Positions 50,053-58,466 of a DNA stretch of 64,000 bases are shown here, one piece after another (the first letter of the stretch is position 1; every line of letters starts with the position of its first letter). The notes beneath the pieces were generated by a model, which was not told the origin of the DNA, searched no databases, and was given only the letters and a program-made list of their open reading frames with translations. A program made the position numbers and the translations under genes. The stretch is from NCBI RefSeq assembly GCF_003325375.1, contig NZ_CP030862.1:1-64000 (forward strand), written 5' to 3'. The DNA comes from Streptomyces globosus. Its GTDB lineage: Bacteria; Actinomycetota; Actinomycetes; Streptomycetales; Streptomycetaceae.

Positions 50053-50180
50053 CGGACTGGGTCCTTCCGTCCTGGCCTGCGGTTTTTGGCCGAAAAATTG
50101 TGCGATCAACAGGGCTCGGCGGCATGTACGCTGGGCCCGACTCGATCCTGAGCGCGTTCAAAAATCATCATGGGGGGCCG

Positions 50181-51884
50181 GTGCGCAACCGCCGTCTTGT
50201 CATCTCCGCTGCCGTCGTTGCGGCGGCCAGCTTCGGAACGGTCCTGGTGCCCGCAGCGGCGCAGGCCGCTCCCGTCCGACCCGCGGCCAAGGGGGGGCCT
50301 GCCGGGGGCGTGGACGCCGGCCCGCTGGCCAAGCCCGAGGCCAAGACCTTCCACAGCCCGGCCGAGCGGTCGGTCCGCAAGGCCCTGCCCGGCACGAAGG
50401 GCAAGGCGGGAGCAGGTGCGGAGGCCGGCGCCACCGCGCAGTCCGACGCCACGGCGCAGGCGGAGCCCGCCCCCGCCGCCAACGAGGAGCTGGCCGTCGT
50501 CCTGAACGGCCGCACCACCACCGCCCACGGCGTCGAGCTGCAGGCGGCGATCATCAGCGCCCCCGGCACCACCCTCAAGGTCACCTTCGACTGGGGCGAC
50601 GGAACCGTCGAGACCGCCGACGGCCTGCCCGGCCTGGAGGTCAAGCGCGAGCACCGCTACGCCGAGGTGGGCGAGTACAACGTCAAGGTGACGGTGACCG
50701 ACGCGGCGAACAACGCCCAGGTCGTGAACGAGGTCCCGCTCTCGACCAGCGGCTCGGACTTCACCCCGCACACCCCGACCCGCCTGCTGGACACCCGTAC
50801 CGGCGGCGGCAAGGTCGCGCCCTACACCTCCACCCGGGTGAAGATCGCCGGGAACGCGAAGATCCCGGCCGGCGCCACCGCGGTCGCCCTGAACGTCACC
50901 GTCACCAACACCGCCACGGGCGGCCACGTCACCGCCTTCCCCGGCGGCGGCAAGCGCCCGACCACCTCGAACCTCAACTTCGAGGCGGGCCAGACCGTCC
51001 CGAACATGGTGATCGTGCCGGTCGGCAAGGACGGGACCGTCGAGCTGTACAACGGCGGCTGGGAGGCGGTGGACCTCATCGCCGACGTCACCGGCTACTT
51101 CAGCCGCAGCGCCTCCAGCGGCTTCACGCCGATGACGCCGGTCCGCACCGTCGACACCCGCTCCGGCCTCGGCGCGCCGCGCGGCCAGGTCGCCGGCCGG
51201 GCCAGCTTCTCCACCCAGCTCGGCGGCCTGTACGTGCCCTCGAACGCCACCGCCGTGGCCCTGAACGTGACGGCGACCGCCCCGCGCGAGGCCGGCCACC
51301 TGACCGTCTACCCGAGCGGCCAGGCGGCCCCGAACACCTCGAACGTGAACTTCACGGCCGGGCAGACGGTCGCCAACTCGGTGATCGTCCCGGTCGGCTC
51401 CGACGGCCGGATCAGCGTCATGAACGGCGCCTGGGCGGGCGTCGACGTCATCGTCGACGTGGTCGGCTACTACAGCCCCGACAGCTCGGGCGCCTTCATG
51501 GCCACCACCCCGCACCGCCGCCTGGACACCCGCGAGTGGGGCAGCGGCCCGCTGCCCGGCCAGGACTACATCTGGATGGACATCTCCCACGGGGAGCCGG
51601 GCATCGCCGGGTACGTGCTGAACACGACGGTGACCAACACCCGCGACAGCGGCTTCCTCTCCGTCGCCCCCGACGTCAACTCGCCGGCGTCCTACTTCGA
51701 CAACACGGCCGTCTGGCAGGACCCGCCGCGGTCCTCGTCGCTGAACTTCACGCCGGGCAAGACGGTCCCGAACCTGGTGCAGGCGAGCTCCGGCGGCACC
51801 AACGGCACCATCGACCTCTGGAACCAGAGCTTCGGCGACATCGACCTGATCGTCGATATGTTCGGGTACTACGAGACGAAGTGA
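50181..51884 (+). CDS. Secreted protein with PKD domain and three cell-wall-type repeats
   Basis: 567 residues. The signal peptide VRNRRLVISAAVVAAASFGT...AQA-AP is followed by an Ala/Gly/Pro-rich spacer (about 30-115). A PKD-like domain (about 116-190) has LKVTFDWGDGTVETADG and YAEVGEYNVKVTVTD. Three tandem repeats of about 120 residues follow, each with FTP..P.R.LDTR, VALNVTVT, SNLNFxAGQTVxNxV and a closing VDLIADVxGYF/Y. These repeats occur in many Streptomyces surface proteins of unknown role; the third copy is the most divergent. The GTG start has GGGGGG ahead. It ends at a bidirectional hairpin. Confidence 0.85.
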   Translation: MRNRRLVISAAVVAAASFGTVLVPAAAQAAPVRPAAKGGPAGGVDAGPLAKPEAKTFHSPAERSVRKALPGTKGKAGAGAEAGATAQSDATAQAEPAPAANEELAVVLNGRTTTAHGVELQAAIISAPGTTLKVTFDWGDGTVETADGLPGLEVKREHRYAEVGEYNVKVTVTDAANNAQVVNEVPLSTSGSDFTPHTPTRLLDTRTGGGKVAPYTSTRVKIAGNAKIPAGATAVALNVTVTNTATGGHVTAFPGGGKRPTTSNLNFEAGQTVPNMVIVPVGKDGTVELYNGGWEAVDLIADVTGYFSRSASSGFTPMTPVRTVDTRSGLGAPRGQVAGRASFSTQLGGLYVPSNATAVALNVTATAPREAGHLTVYPSGQAAPNTSNVNFTAGQTVANSVIVPVGSDGRISVMNGAWAGVDVIVDVVGYYSPDSSGAFMATTPHRRLDTREWGSGPLPGQDYIWMDISHGEPGIAGYVLNTTVTNTRDSGFLSVAPDVNSPASYFDNTAVWQDPPRSSSLNFTPGKTVPNLVQASSGGTNGTIDLWNQSFGDIDLIVDMFGYYETK

Positions 51885-51895
51885 CCCGGTGAAAC

Positions 51896-51937
51896 GGCGC
51901 CCCGGAGGCAGGCCCGCGAGGCCGCCTCCGGGGCGCC
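51896..51937. terminator. Bidirectional terminator between converging genes
   Basis: Perfect 14-bp stem GGCGCCCCGGAGGC / GCCTCCGGGGCGCC with a 14-nt loop, between the secreted repeat protein and the Lrp-type regulator. Confidence 0.85.
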
Positions 51938-51967
51938 GCCGTGTCCGGTGCAGGACCGGCGGGGCGG

Positions 51968-52537
51968 TCACTCCTCCGCGATGGCCCGGGCTCCGCCGCC
52001 GGGGCCCGCATCGAGCAGGTCGGTCTCCTCGAAGACCAGCAGGGTGCGCGTCGAGAGCACCTCCGGGATCGCCTGGAGGCGGGTGAGGACCAGTTCGCGC
52101 AGGGTGCGGTTGTCGGGCGTGTGGACCAGCAGCAGGACGTCGAAGTCGCCGCTGACCAGCGCGATGTGGGCCGCGCCCGGCAGCTCGCGGAGCTTCTCGC
52201 GGACCGTCCGCCACGAGTTCTGCACGATCTTCAGCGTGATGTAGGCGGAGGCGCCCTGGCCCGCCCGCTCGTGGTTGACGCGCGCCGTGAACCCGCGGAT
52301 CACGCCGTCGTCGATGAGCCGGTTGATGCGGGCGTAGGCGTTCGCCCGGGACACGTGCACCTGCTCGGCGACCGACCGTATGGAGGCCCGTCCGTCCGCC
52401 TGGAGCAGCCGCATGATCGAGCGGTCGATCGGGTCCAGTGGGCGGGGAGGGGCCTGAGGGGCGGGAGCGGCACCTCCGGCCGGGGCGGGTGCGGATCCCG
52501 CTGCGGAGCCCGCCGCGGCCATTTGTTCATCCGGCAT
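51968..52537 (-). CDS. bkdR: Lrp/AsnC-family regulator of the bkd genes
   Basis: 189 residues. A disordered Ala/Pro/Gly N-terminus (about 1-34) precedes the AsnC-type helix-turn-helix (about 35-85, DPIDRSIMRLLQADGRASIR, VSRANAYARINRLIDDGVI) and the RAM/ligand domain (LVSGDFDVLLLVHT, LQAIPEVLSTRTLLVFEET). Lrp relatives divergent from branched-chain 2-oxoacid dehydrogenase genes usually control them in response to amino acids. ATG 52537 follows GGGAGG. Confidence 0.88.
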   Translation of the reverse strand: MPDEQMAAAGSAAGSAPAPAGGAAPAPQAPPRPLDPIDRSIMRLLQADGRASIRSVAEQVHVSRANAYARINRLIDDGVIRGFTARVNHERAGQGASAYITLKIVQNSWRTVREKLRELPGAAHIALVSGDFDVLLLVHTPDNRTLRELVLTRLQAIPEVLSTRTLLVFEETDLLDAGPGGGARAIAEE

Positions 52538-52595
52538 TGCCCACTGCCTCCCTGTCCTGGACGTCCTGCATCCATCCCAGGGCCCCGGCGCCACT

Positions 52596-52668
52596 TTGTC
52601 CACAGCCTGCACCCGCCTGTAGCCAAATTGCGCCATCGACCGAACAATCGGTTGGTGAGGCGCCTCAC
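52596..52668. promoter_or_regulatory. bkd/Lrp divergent control region
   Basis: The 210-bp gap between the Lrp gene and bkdA carries three signals: a perfect DnaA box TTGTCCACA (52596-52604), a PaaR-operator-like sequence GACCGAACAATCGGTTGG (52638-52655; 15 of 18 bases as in the paa operators), and a perfect 14-bp palindrome GTGAGGCGCCTCAC (52655-52668). No convincing -10/-35 pair could be fixed. Confidence 0.6.
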
Positions 52669-52747
52669 ACCCGTGGCCGCGCCCCTCCCCCAGCCCACCC
52701 GCTGGGCGGTACCCCAGCCCGCTTCCCATGAGGAGGTGTACGCCGCC

Positions 52748-53884
52748 ATGACGGTCCAAGAGCTGCCCGGCGCAGGTGCGTCCCACCGGTCGACCCCGCC
52801 GCCCGCCTGGAGGCCCCGTACGGACGCCGCTCCGCTGCTCCCGGACCCCGAGCCGTACCGGGTGCTGGGCACCCCGGCCGCGGAGAAGCTCGACGCCGAC
52901 CTGATGCGCCGCTGCCACGCGGAACTGGTCCGCGGCCGCCGCTACAACGCGCAGGCCACCGCGCTGACCCGGCAGGGCCGGCTCGCCGTCTACCCCTCCA
53001 CCGTCGGCCAGGAGGCCTGCGAGATCGCGGCCGCCCTGGTCCTCCAGGAGCAGGACTGGCTCTTCCCGAGCTACCGCGACACCCTGGCAGCCGTGGCGCG
53101 CGGCCTGGACCCCGTCCAGGCGCTGACCCTGCTGCGCGGCGACTGGCACACCGGCTACGACCCGCGCGAGCACCGCATCGCCCCCCTCAGCACCCCGCTC
53201 GCCACCCAGCTCCCGCACGCGGTCGGCCTGGCCCACGCGGCCCGGCTGCGCGGCGACGACGTGGTGGCGCTCGCCATGGTCGGCGACGGCGGCACCAGCG
53301 AGGGCGACTTCCACGAGGCCCTGAACTTCGCGGCCGTCTGGAAGGCCCCGGTGGTCTTCCTCGTCCAGAACAACGGCTTCGCGATCTCCGTCCCGCTGTC
53401 CAAGCAGACGGCCGCCCCGACCCTGGCGCACAAGGCCGTCGGCTACGGCATGCCCGGCCGCCTGGTCGACGGCAACGACATCGCCGCCGTCCACGAGGTG
53501 CTGTCCGAGGCCGTCCGGCGGGCCCGCTCGGGCGGCGGCCCGACCCTGGTCGAGGCCGTCACCTACCGCATCGAAGCCCACACGAACGCCGACGACGCGA
53601 CCCGCTACCGCGGGGACGCCGAGGTCGAGGCATGGAAGGCGCACGACCCCGTGGCACTGCTGGAGCGCGAGCTGACCGCCCGCGGGATCCTGGACGAGCA
53701 GGCCGTCCAGGCGGCCAGGGACGCCGCCGAGGAGATGGCGGCCGACCTGCGCGAGCGGATGAACGCCGACCCGGTCCTGAACCCGATGGACATCTTCGCG
53801 CACGTCTACGCGGAGCAGACCGGCCGGCTGCGCGAGCAGGCGGACATGCTGCGCGCCGAGCTCGACGCGGAGGAGCAGTCGTGA
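52748..53884 (+). CDS. bkdA: Branched-chain 2-oxoacid dehydrogenase E1 alpha subunit
   Basis: 378 residues. With BkdB it forms the thiamine-diphosphate E1 that decarboxylates 2-oxoacids from Val, Leu and Ile to give primers for branched fatty acids and polyketides. Seen: TPP motif GDGGTSEGDFHEALNFAAVW...NNGFAI, YPSTVGQEACEIAAALVL, FPSYRDTLAAVARG and VEAVTYRIEAHTNADDATRY. ATG 52748 follows GGAGG by about 9 bases; the long open frame upstream is not coding. It is coupled to bkdB by GTGA. Confidence 0.95.
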   Translation: MTVQELPGAGASHRSTPPPAWRPRTDAAPLLPDPEPYRVLGTPAAEKLDADLMRRCHAELVRGRRYNAQATALTRQGRLAVYPSTVGQEACEIAAALVLQEQDWLFPSYRDTLAAVARGLDPVQALTLLRGDWHTGYDPREHRIAPLSTPLATQLPHAVGLAHAARLRGDDVVALAMVGDGGTSEGDFHEALNFAAVWKAPVVFLVQNNGFAISVPLSKQTAAPTLAHKAVGYGMPGRLVDGNDIAAVHEVLSEAVRRARSGGGPTLVEAVTYRIEAHTNADDATRYRGDAEVEAWKAHDPVALLERELTARGILDEQAVQAARDAAEEMAADLRERMNADPVLNPMDIFAHVYAEQTGRLREQADMLRAELDAEEQS

Positions 53885-54879
53885 CGACGGTGGCGGCGAA
53901 GCCCGCGACGATGGCGCAGGCCCTGAACCGGGCCATGCGCGACGCGATGGCCGCGGATCCGGCGGTGCACGTGATGGGCGAGGACGTCGGCACCCTCGGC
54001 GGCGTCTTCCGCATCACCGACGGGCTCGCCAAGGAGTTCGGGGAGGACCGCTGCACGGACACCCCGCTCGCCGAGGCCGGCATCCTGGGCACGGCGGTCG
54101 GCATGGCCATGTACGGCCTGCGGCCGGTCGTGGAGATGCAGTTCGACGCGTTCGCCTACCCGGCGTTCGAGCAGCTCGTCTCGCACGTGGCGCGGATGCG
54201 CAACCGCACCCGCGGCGCGATGCCCCTGCCGATCACCATCCGCGTGCCCTACGGCGGCGGCATCGGCGGCGTCGAGCACCACAGCGACTCCTCCGAGGCC
54301 TACTACACGGCCACCCCCGGGCTGCACGTGGTGACCCCGGCGACCGTCGAGGACGCGTACGGGCTGCTGCGCGCGGCCATCGCCAGCGACGACCCGGTCG
54401 TCTTCATGGAGCCGAAGCGGCTCTACTGGTCGAAGGCCGACTGGAACCCCGAGGCCCCGGCCGGCGTGCCCGGCATCGGCAAGGCGCTCGTCCGCCGCGC
54501 CGGCACCGGCGCCACCCTGATCACGTACGGGCCGTCGCTGCCGGTGTGCCTGGAGGCGGCCGAGGCGGCGCGCGAGGAGGGCTGGGACCTGGAGGTCCTC
54601 GACCTGCGCTCGCTGGTTCCGTTGGACGAGGAGGCGGTCGTCGCCTCGGTGCGCCGCACCGGGCGCGCCGTGGTGGTCCACGAGGCGAACGGCTTCGGCG
54701 GCCCCGGTGCGGAGATCGCCGCCCGCATCCAGGAGAAGTGCTTCCACCACCTGGAGGCGCCGGTGCTGCGTGTGACGGGCTTCGACATCCCGTACCCGCC
54801 GCCGATGCTGGAGAAGCACCACCTGCCCGGTGTGGACCGGATCCTGGACACCGTGGCCCGCCTCCAGTGGGAGGACTGA
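53881..54879 (+). CDS. bkdB: Branched-chain 2-oxoacid dehydrogenase E1 beta subunit
   Basis: 332 residues. The E1 beta fold is shown by HVMGEDVGTLGGVFRITDGL, PLAEAGILGTAVGMAMYGLR, MQFDAFAYPAFEQLVSHVAR, VEHHSDSSEAYYTATPGLHV and a C-terminal transketolase domain with VLDLRSLVPLDEEAVVASV. The GTG start overlaps the bkdA stop by 4 bp, and the stop shares one base with the bkdC ATG (TGATG). Confidence 0.95.
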   Translation: MTTVAAKPATMAQALNRAMRDAMAADPAVHVMGEDVGTLGGVFRITDGLAKEFGEDRCTDTPLAEAGILGTAVGMAMYGLRPVVEMQFDAFAYPAFEQLVSHVARMRNRTRGAMPLPITIRVPYGGGIGGVEHHSDSSEAYYTATPGLHVVTPATVEDAYGLLRAAIASDDPVVFMEPKRLYWSKADWNPEAPAGVPGIGKALVRRAGTGATLITYGPSLPVCLEAAEAAREEGWDLEVLDLRSLVPLDEEAVVASVRRTGRAVVVHEANGFGGPGAEIAARIQEKCFHHLEAPVLRVTGFDIPYPPPMLEKHHLPGVDRILDTVARLQWED

Positions 54880-56237
54880 TGGCGCAGGTGATGGAGTTCA
54901 AGCTCCCCGACCTCGGGGAGGGACTGACCGAGGCCGAGATCGTCCGCTGGCTGGTCGCGGTCGGCGACGTCGTCGCCGTCGACCAGCCCGTGGTCGAGGT
55001 CGAGACGGCCAAGGCGATGGTGGAAGTGCCGTGCCCTTACGGCGGTGTCGTCACCGCCCGCTTCGGGGAGGAGGGCACGGAACTCCCCGTCGGAGCACCG
55101 CTGATCACGGTGGCGGTGGGTGCGGGCGCGGGTGACGCGGCCGGCGCCGGCACGGTGCAGGAGCCGGAGGAGTCCGGTTCGGGCAACGTCCTGGTCGGCT
55201 ACGGCACGGACCACTCGCGCACGGCGCGTCGGAGGCGGGTGCGACCCGCCTCCGCGGCTCCGGCCCCCGCTCCCGCCGCCCCCGCGGCCCCTCCGGCCCC
55301 TCCGGCCCCTCCGGCCCCAGCGGCCGCTCCGGCCGCGCCTGCCGTCCGGCCCGCCGGGCCGGTGCCCGTCATCTCGCCGCTGGTGCGCAAGCTGGCCCGC
55401 GACAACGGGATCGACCTGCGGGTCCTGACCGGGTCCGGGCCCGAAGGCCTGATCCTGCGCGCGGACGTCGAGGCGGCGCTCCGGGCGCCGGCCGCCGTCT
55501 CCGCCGCACCCGCCGTTGCTCCGGCGACCGCCGCCGCGGCGCCGGCCGGCGCCGAGCGGATCCCGCTCAAGGGGCTGCGCGGCGCGGTCGCCGACAAGCT
55601 CTCGCGCAGCCGGCGCGAGATCCCCGACGCGACCTGCTGGGTCGACGCCGACGCGACCGAGCTGATGGCGGCGCGCGCGGCGATGAACGCCGCGGGCGGC
55701 CCGAAGGTCTCGGTGCTGGCCCTGCTGGCCCGGATCTGCACGGCGGCGCTGGCCCGCCACCCGGAGCTCAACTCCACGGTCGACCTCGCGGCGAACGAAA
55801 TCGTCCGCCTGCCCTCCGTGCACCTGGGCTTCGCCGCCCAGACGGAGCGCGGCCTGGTCGTCCCGGTCGTCCGCGACGCCCACGAGCGCAGCGCGGAGTC
55901 GCTGACGGCGGAGTTCGCGCGGCTGACCGAGCTGGCGCGCACCGGGAAGCTCGCCCCGTCCGACCTGACGGGCGGCACCTTCACCCTGAACAACTACGGG
56001 GTGTTCGGGGTGGACGGCTCGACGCCGATCATCAACCACCCGGAGGCCGCGATGCTCGGGGTCGGCCGGATCACCCCGAAGCCGTGGGTGCACCGGGGCG
56101 AGCTCGCCGTCCGCCAGGTCGTGCAGCTGTCCTTCACCTTCGACCACCGGGTGTGCGACGGCGGCACGGCGGGCGGCTTCCTCCGGTACGTCGCCGACTG
56201 CGTGGAGAACCCGGCGGTGCTGCTGCGCACCCTGTAG
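54879..56237 (+). CDS. bkdC: Branched-chain 2-oxoacid dehydrogenase E2 (dihydrolipoyl acyltransferase)
   Basis: 452 residues. One N-terminal lipoyl domain (about 5-78) has its lipoylated Lys in VETAKAMVEVP. An Ala/Pro hinge with repeated PAP units follows, then a peripheral-subunit-binding domain (about 155-195, ISPLVRKLARDNGIDLRVLT) and the catalytic domain (about 225-450) ending in FDHRVCDGGTAGGF, where the active-site His and Asp are present. Cys in place of the more usual hydrophobic residue there is a small oddity. No E3 (lpd) gene is in the window, so E3 must be shared. A terminator follows. Confidence 0.95.
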   Translation: MAQVMEFKLPDLGEGLTEAEIVRWLVAVGDVVAVDQPVVEVETAKAMVEVPCPYGGVVTARFGEEGTELPVGAPLITVAVGAGAGDAAGAGTVQEPEESGSGNVLVGYGTDHSRTARRRRVRPASAAPAPAPAAPAAPPAPPAPPAPAAAPAAPAVRPAGPVPVISPLVRKLARDNGIDLRVLTGSGPEGLILRADVEAALRAPAAVSAAPAVAPATAAAAPAGAERIPLKGLRGAVADKLSRSRREIPDATCWVDADATELMAARAAMNAAGGPKVSVLALLARICTAALARHPELNSTVDLAANEIVRLPSVHLGFAAQTERGLVVPVVRDAHERSAESLTAEFARLTELARTGKLAPSDLTGGTFTLNNYGVFGVDGSTPIINHPEAAMLGVGRITPKPWVHRGELAVRQVVQLSFTFDHRVCDGGTAGGFLRYVADCVENPAVLLRTL

Positions 56238-56259
56238 GCCCGCCCGCGGGCGGGGCGGC

Positions 56260-56293
56260 CGGTCCGGGCGGGGGTCAGACCGCCCGGACCGGC
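56260..56293. terminator. Bidirectional terminator between bkdC and the oxidoreductase
   Basis: Perfect 13-bp stem CCGGTCCGGGCGG / CCGCCCGGACCGG with an 8-nt loop between converging genes. Confidence 0.85.
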
Positions 56294-56337
56294 GCGCTGC
56301 CGCGCCCTGCCCCCGGCCCCCGCGGTGCGCGGCGGGC

Positions 56338-57315
56338 TCAGACGGCCAGCAGCACCTTGCCGACGTGGGCGCCGGACTCCACCAGCCGGTGGGCCTCGGC
56401 GGCCTCGCGCATCGGCAGCACGGTGTGGACGACGGGCCGGACGCGGCCGGCCGCCACCAGCGGCCACACGTGCTCCCGTACGGCCGCGACGATCGCGGCC
56501 TTCTCCTCCCGGGGCCGCGCCCGCAGCGTCGTCCCGGCGACCGCGGCCCGCTTGGCGAGCAGTGCGCCGAGGTTCAGCTCGGCCTTCACACCGCCCTGGA
56601 GGCCGATCACGACGAGCCGCCCGTTCACGGCGAGGGCGTCGACGTTCCGTGCGAGGTACTTGGCGCCGATGATGTCCAGGATGACGTCGGCCCCGGCGCC
56701 GCCGGTCGCGGCCTTCACCTCCGCCGCGAAGTCCTGCGTCCGGTAGTCGATCAGGATGTCGGCGCCGAGCTCCCTGCAGCGGGCGAGCTTCTCGGGGCCG
56801 CCCGCGGTGACCGCCACCGTTGCCCCGGCCGCCTTCGCCAGCTGGACGGCCATGGTGCCGATGCCGCTCGCACCGCCGTGCACCAGCACGGTCTCGCCGG
56901 GGCGCAGGTGGGCGACCATGAAGAGATTCGACCAGACGGTGCAGGCGGCCTCGGGCAGGGCCGCGGCCGTCGCCAGGTCGGTGCCCGCGGGGACGGGCAG
57001 CAGCTGGCCGGCGGGGACGGCGACCCGCTCCGCGTAGCCGCCGCCGCTGAGCAGGGCGCACACCTCGTCCCCGACGGCCCAGCCGGACACGCCGGGCCCG
57101 ACGGCGGCGATCCGCCCCGAGCACTCCAGGCCGGGGTGGGGGGAGGCGCCGGGCGGCGGGTCGTAGAAGCCCTGCCGCTGGAGGAGGTCGGCGCGGTTCA
57201 CCGCGCTCGCGGCGACGTCGACGAGGACCTCTCCCTCGCCCGCCACCGGGTCGGGTGCCCGGTCCCAGACGAGGGCCTCGGGACCGCCGGGCTGCTCGAT
57301 CGTGATCGCATGCAT
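56338..57315 (-). CDS. NAD(P)H:quinone oxidoreductase, zinc-independent MDR family (PIG3-like)
   Basis: 325 residues. A GroES-like N-terminal domain (SAVNRADLLQRQGFYDPPPG) and a Rossmann NADPH-binding domain (LVHGGASGIGTMAVQLAKAA) are present. The catalytic and structural zinc ligands of alcohol dehydrogenases are absent. It matches the TP53I3/PIG3-like quinone oxidoreductase group. The start ATG 57315 is preceded on its strand by TACGCT and 7 bases, consistent with a leaderless transcript. Its substrate is uncertain. Confidence 0.92.
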   Translation of the reverse strand: MHAITIEQPGGPEALVWDRAPDPVAGEGEVLVDVAASAVNRADLLQRQGFYDPPPGASPHPGLECSGRIAAVGPGVSGWAVGDEVCALLSGGGYAERVAVPAGQLLPVPAGTDLATAAALPEAACTVWSNLFMVAHLRPGETVLVHGGASGIGTMAVQLAKAAGATVAVTAGGPEKLARCRELGADILIDYRTQDFAAEVKAATGGAGADVILDIIGAKYLARNVDALAVNGRLVVIGLQGGVKAELNLGALLAKRAAVAGTTLRARPREEKAAIVAAVREHVWPLVAAGRVRPVVHTVLPMREAAEAHRLVESGAHVGKVLLAV

Positions 57316-57367
57316 GGCCCGGAGCGTACGCCAGCCCCGCCCCGGGCCGGTCCGTGCAGCGGTGTGC

Positions 57368-58459
57368 TCAGCCGGTCGGGCCGAGGTTGATCGGGGGCTG
57401 GGCCGGCGGGGCGGCGCGCACGATGGTGATCAGACGGTCGGTCAGCTGGAGGGGACTGGCGTGCGGGTCGGTGTACGGCAGCAGCCGGTGCCCGCGCAGT
57501 ACGCTGACGACCAGGTCCTCGGTCTCCCGGACCCCCTTGCCGACCTCGGACTTCTTCACGGGCCGCTCCACGATGTCGAGGCCGCTGCCCTGCTGGATGA
57601 GGTCCTCCATCACCTCGCCGGAGCTGGGGCTCAGCACCGACAGCCCGAGGAGCCGCCCGGCCGCGCTCGCGCTGGTGATGACCGCGTCGGCGCCCGACTG
57701 TCGCAGCAGCGGCGCGTTCTCCTCCTCGCGGACCGCCGCGACGATCTTCGCGCCGCGGTTCATCTGCCGGGCCGTCAGGGTCACGAGGACCGCGGTGTCG
57801 TCGCGCTGGGTGGCGATGATGACCTGGCGCGCCTTCTGGAGTTCCGCGCGCAGCAGGACGTCGGAGCGGGTCGCGTCGCCCACGACGCCGGTGAGGCCCT
57901 CGGAGTTGGCGATCTCGATGACCTTGGAGCTGGGGTCGACGATGACGACCTGCTCCTTCTGGAGTCCCGTGGCCAGCAGTGTCTGGAGGGCCGAGCGGCC
58001 CTTGGTGCCGAAGCCGACCACGACCGTGTGCTCGCGCAAGTTTTTCCTCCAGCGGCTCAGCCGCCACTCTTCCCTGGTGCGCTCCGTGAGCACTTCCAGG
58101 GTGGTACCCACCAGGATGATCAGGAAGAGCACGCGCAGCGGCGTGATCAGCAGGATGTTGATCAGGCGGGCGCTGTCGCTGTACGGCACGATGTCGCCGT
58201 AGCCCGTCGTCGACAGGGTCACCGTCGCGTAGTAGAAGCAGTCGAGCAGGTCGACCGTCTCGTTCGCGTTGTCGTGGTAGCCGTCCCGGTCGAGCCAGAC
58301 GATCAGCACCGTCAGGAGCAGGACGAACAGCGCCATCAGCAGCCGCTTGGCGACCTGCCGGAGCGGCTTCTCCACCACCCTGCGCGGCAGTTTGATGCGG
58401 CGTGAGACGAGCTGCTCGTCCGCCGCCCGCGCCATGGCGTCATGGCCGTGCAGTTTCAC
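57368..58459 (-). CDS. Potassium channel with RCK/TrkA-N regulatory domain
   Basis: About 363 residues. Two membrane helices (about 32-52 and 98-122) flank a pore loop with the K+ filter TLSTTGYGDIVPYSD. A cytoplasmic TrkA-N domain (VVVGFGTKGRSALQTLL, VDPSSKVIEIA, GDATRSDVLLRAELQKARQV) and a C-terminal RCK_C part follow. The frame allows ATG 58468, but its GGGAGG SD directly abuts that ATG. GTG 58459 lies 9 bases after the same SD and is preferred; ATG 58435 is another option. The start region is the perfect parS site, which encodes FHVK, and it overlaps the moeA stop. Confidence 0.9.
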   Translation of the reverse strand: MKLHGHDAMARAADEQLVSRRIKLPRRVVEKPLRQVAKRLLMALFVLLLTVLIVWLDRDGYHDNANETVDLLDCFYYATVTLSTTGYGDIVPYSDSARLINILLITPLRVLFLIILVGTTLEVLTERTREEWRLSRWRKNLREHTVVVGFGTKGRSALQTLLATGLQKEQVVIVDPSSKVIEIANSEGLTGVVGDATRSDVLLRAELQKARQVIIATQRDDTAVLVTLTARQMNRGAKIVAAVREEENAPLLRQSGADAVITSASAAGRLLGLSVLSPSSGEVMEDLIQQGSGLDIVERPVKKSEVGKGVRETEDLVVSVLRGHRLLPYTDPHASPLQLTDRLITIVRAAPPAQPPINLGPTG

Positions 58460-58466
58460 GTGAAAC
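58453..58466. promoter_or_regulatory. parS: Perfect parS site overlapping moeA stop and channel start
   Basis: GTTTCACGTGAAAC is an exact match to the parS consensus. It contains the moeA stop codon (58456-58458) and the preferred GTG start of the potassium channel gene (58457-58459), both on the minus strand. ParB should bind here. Confidence 0.93.
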
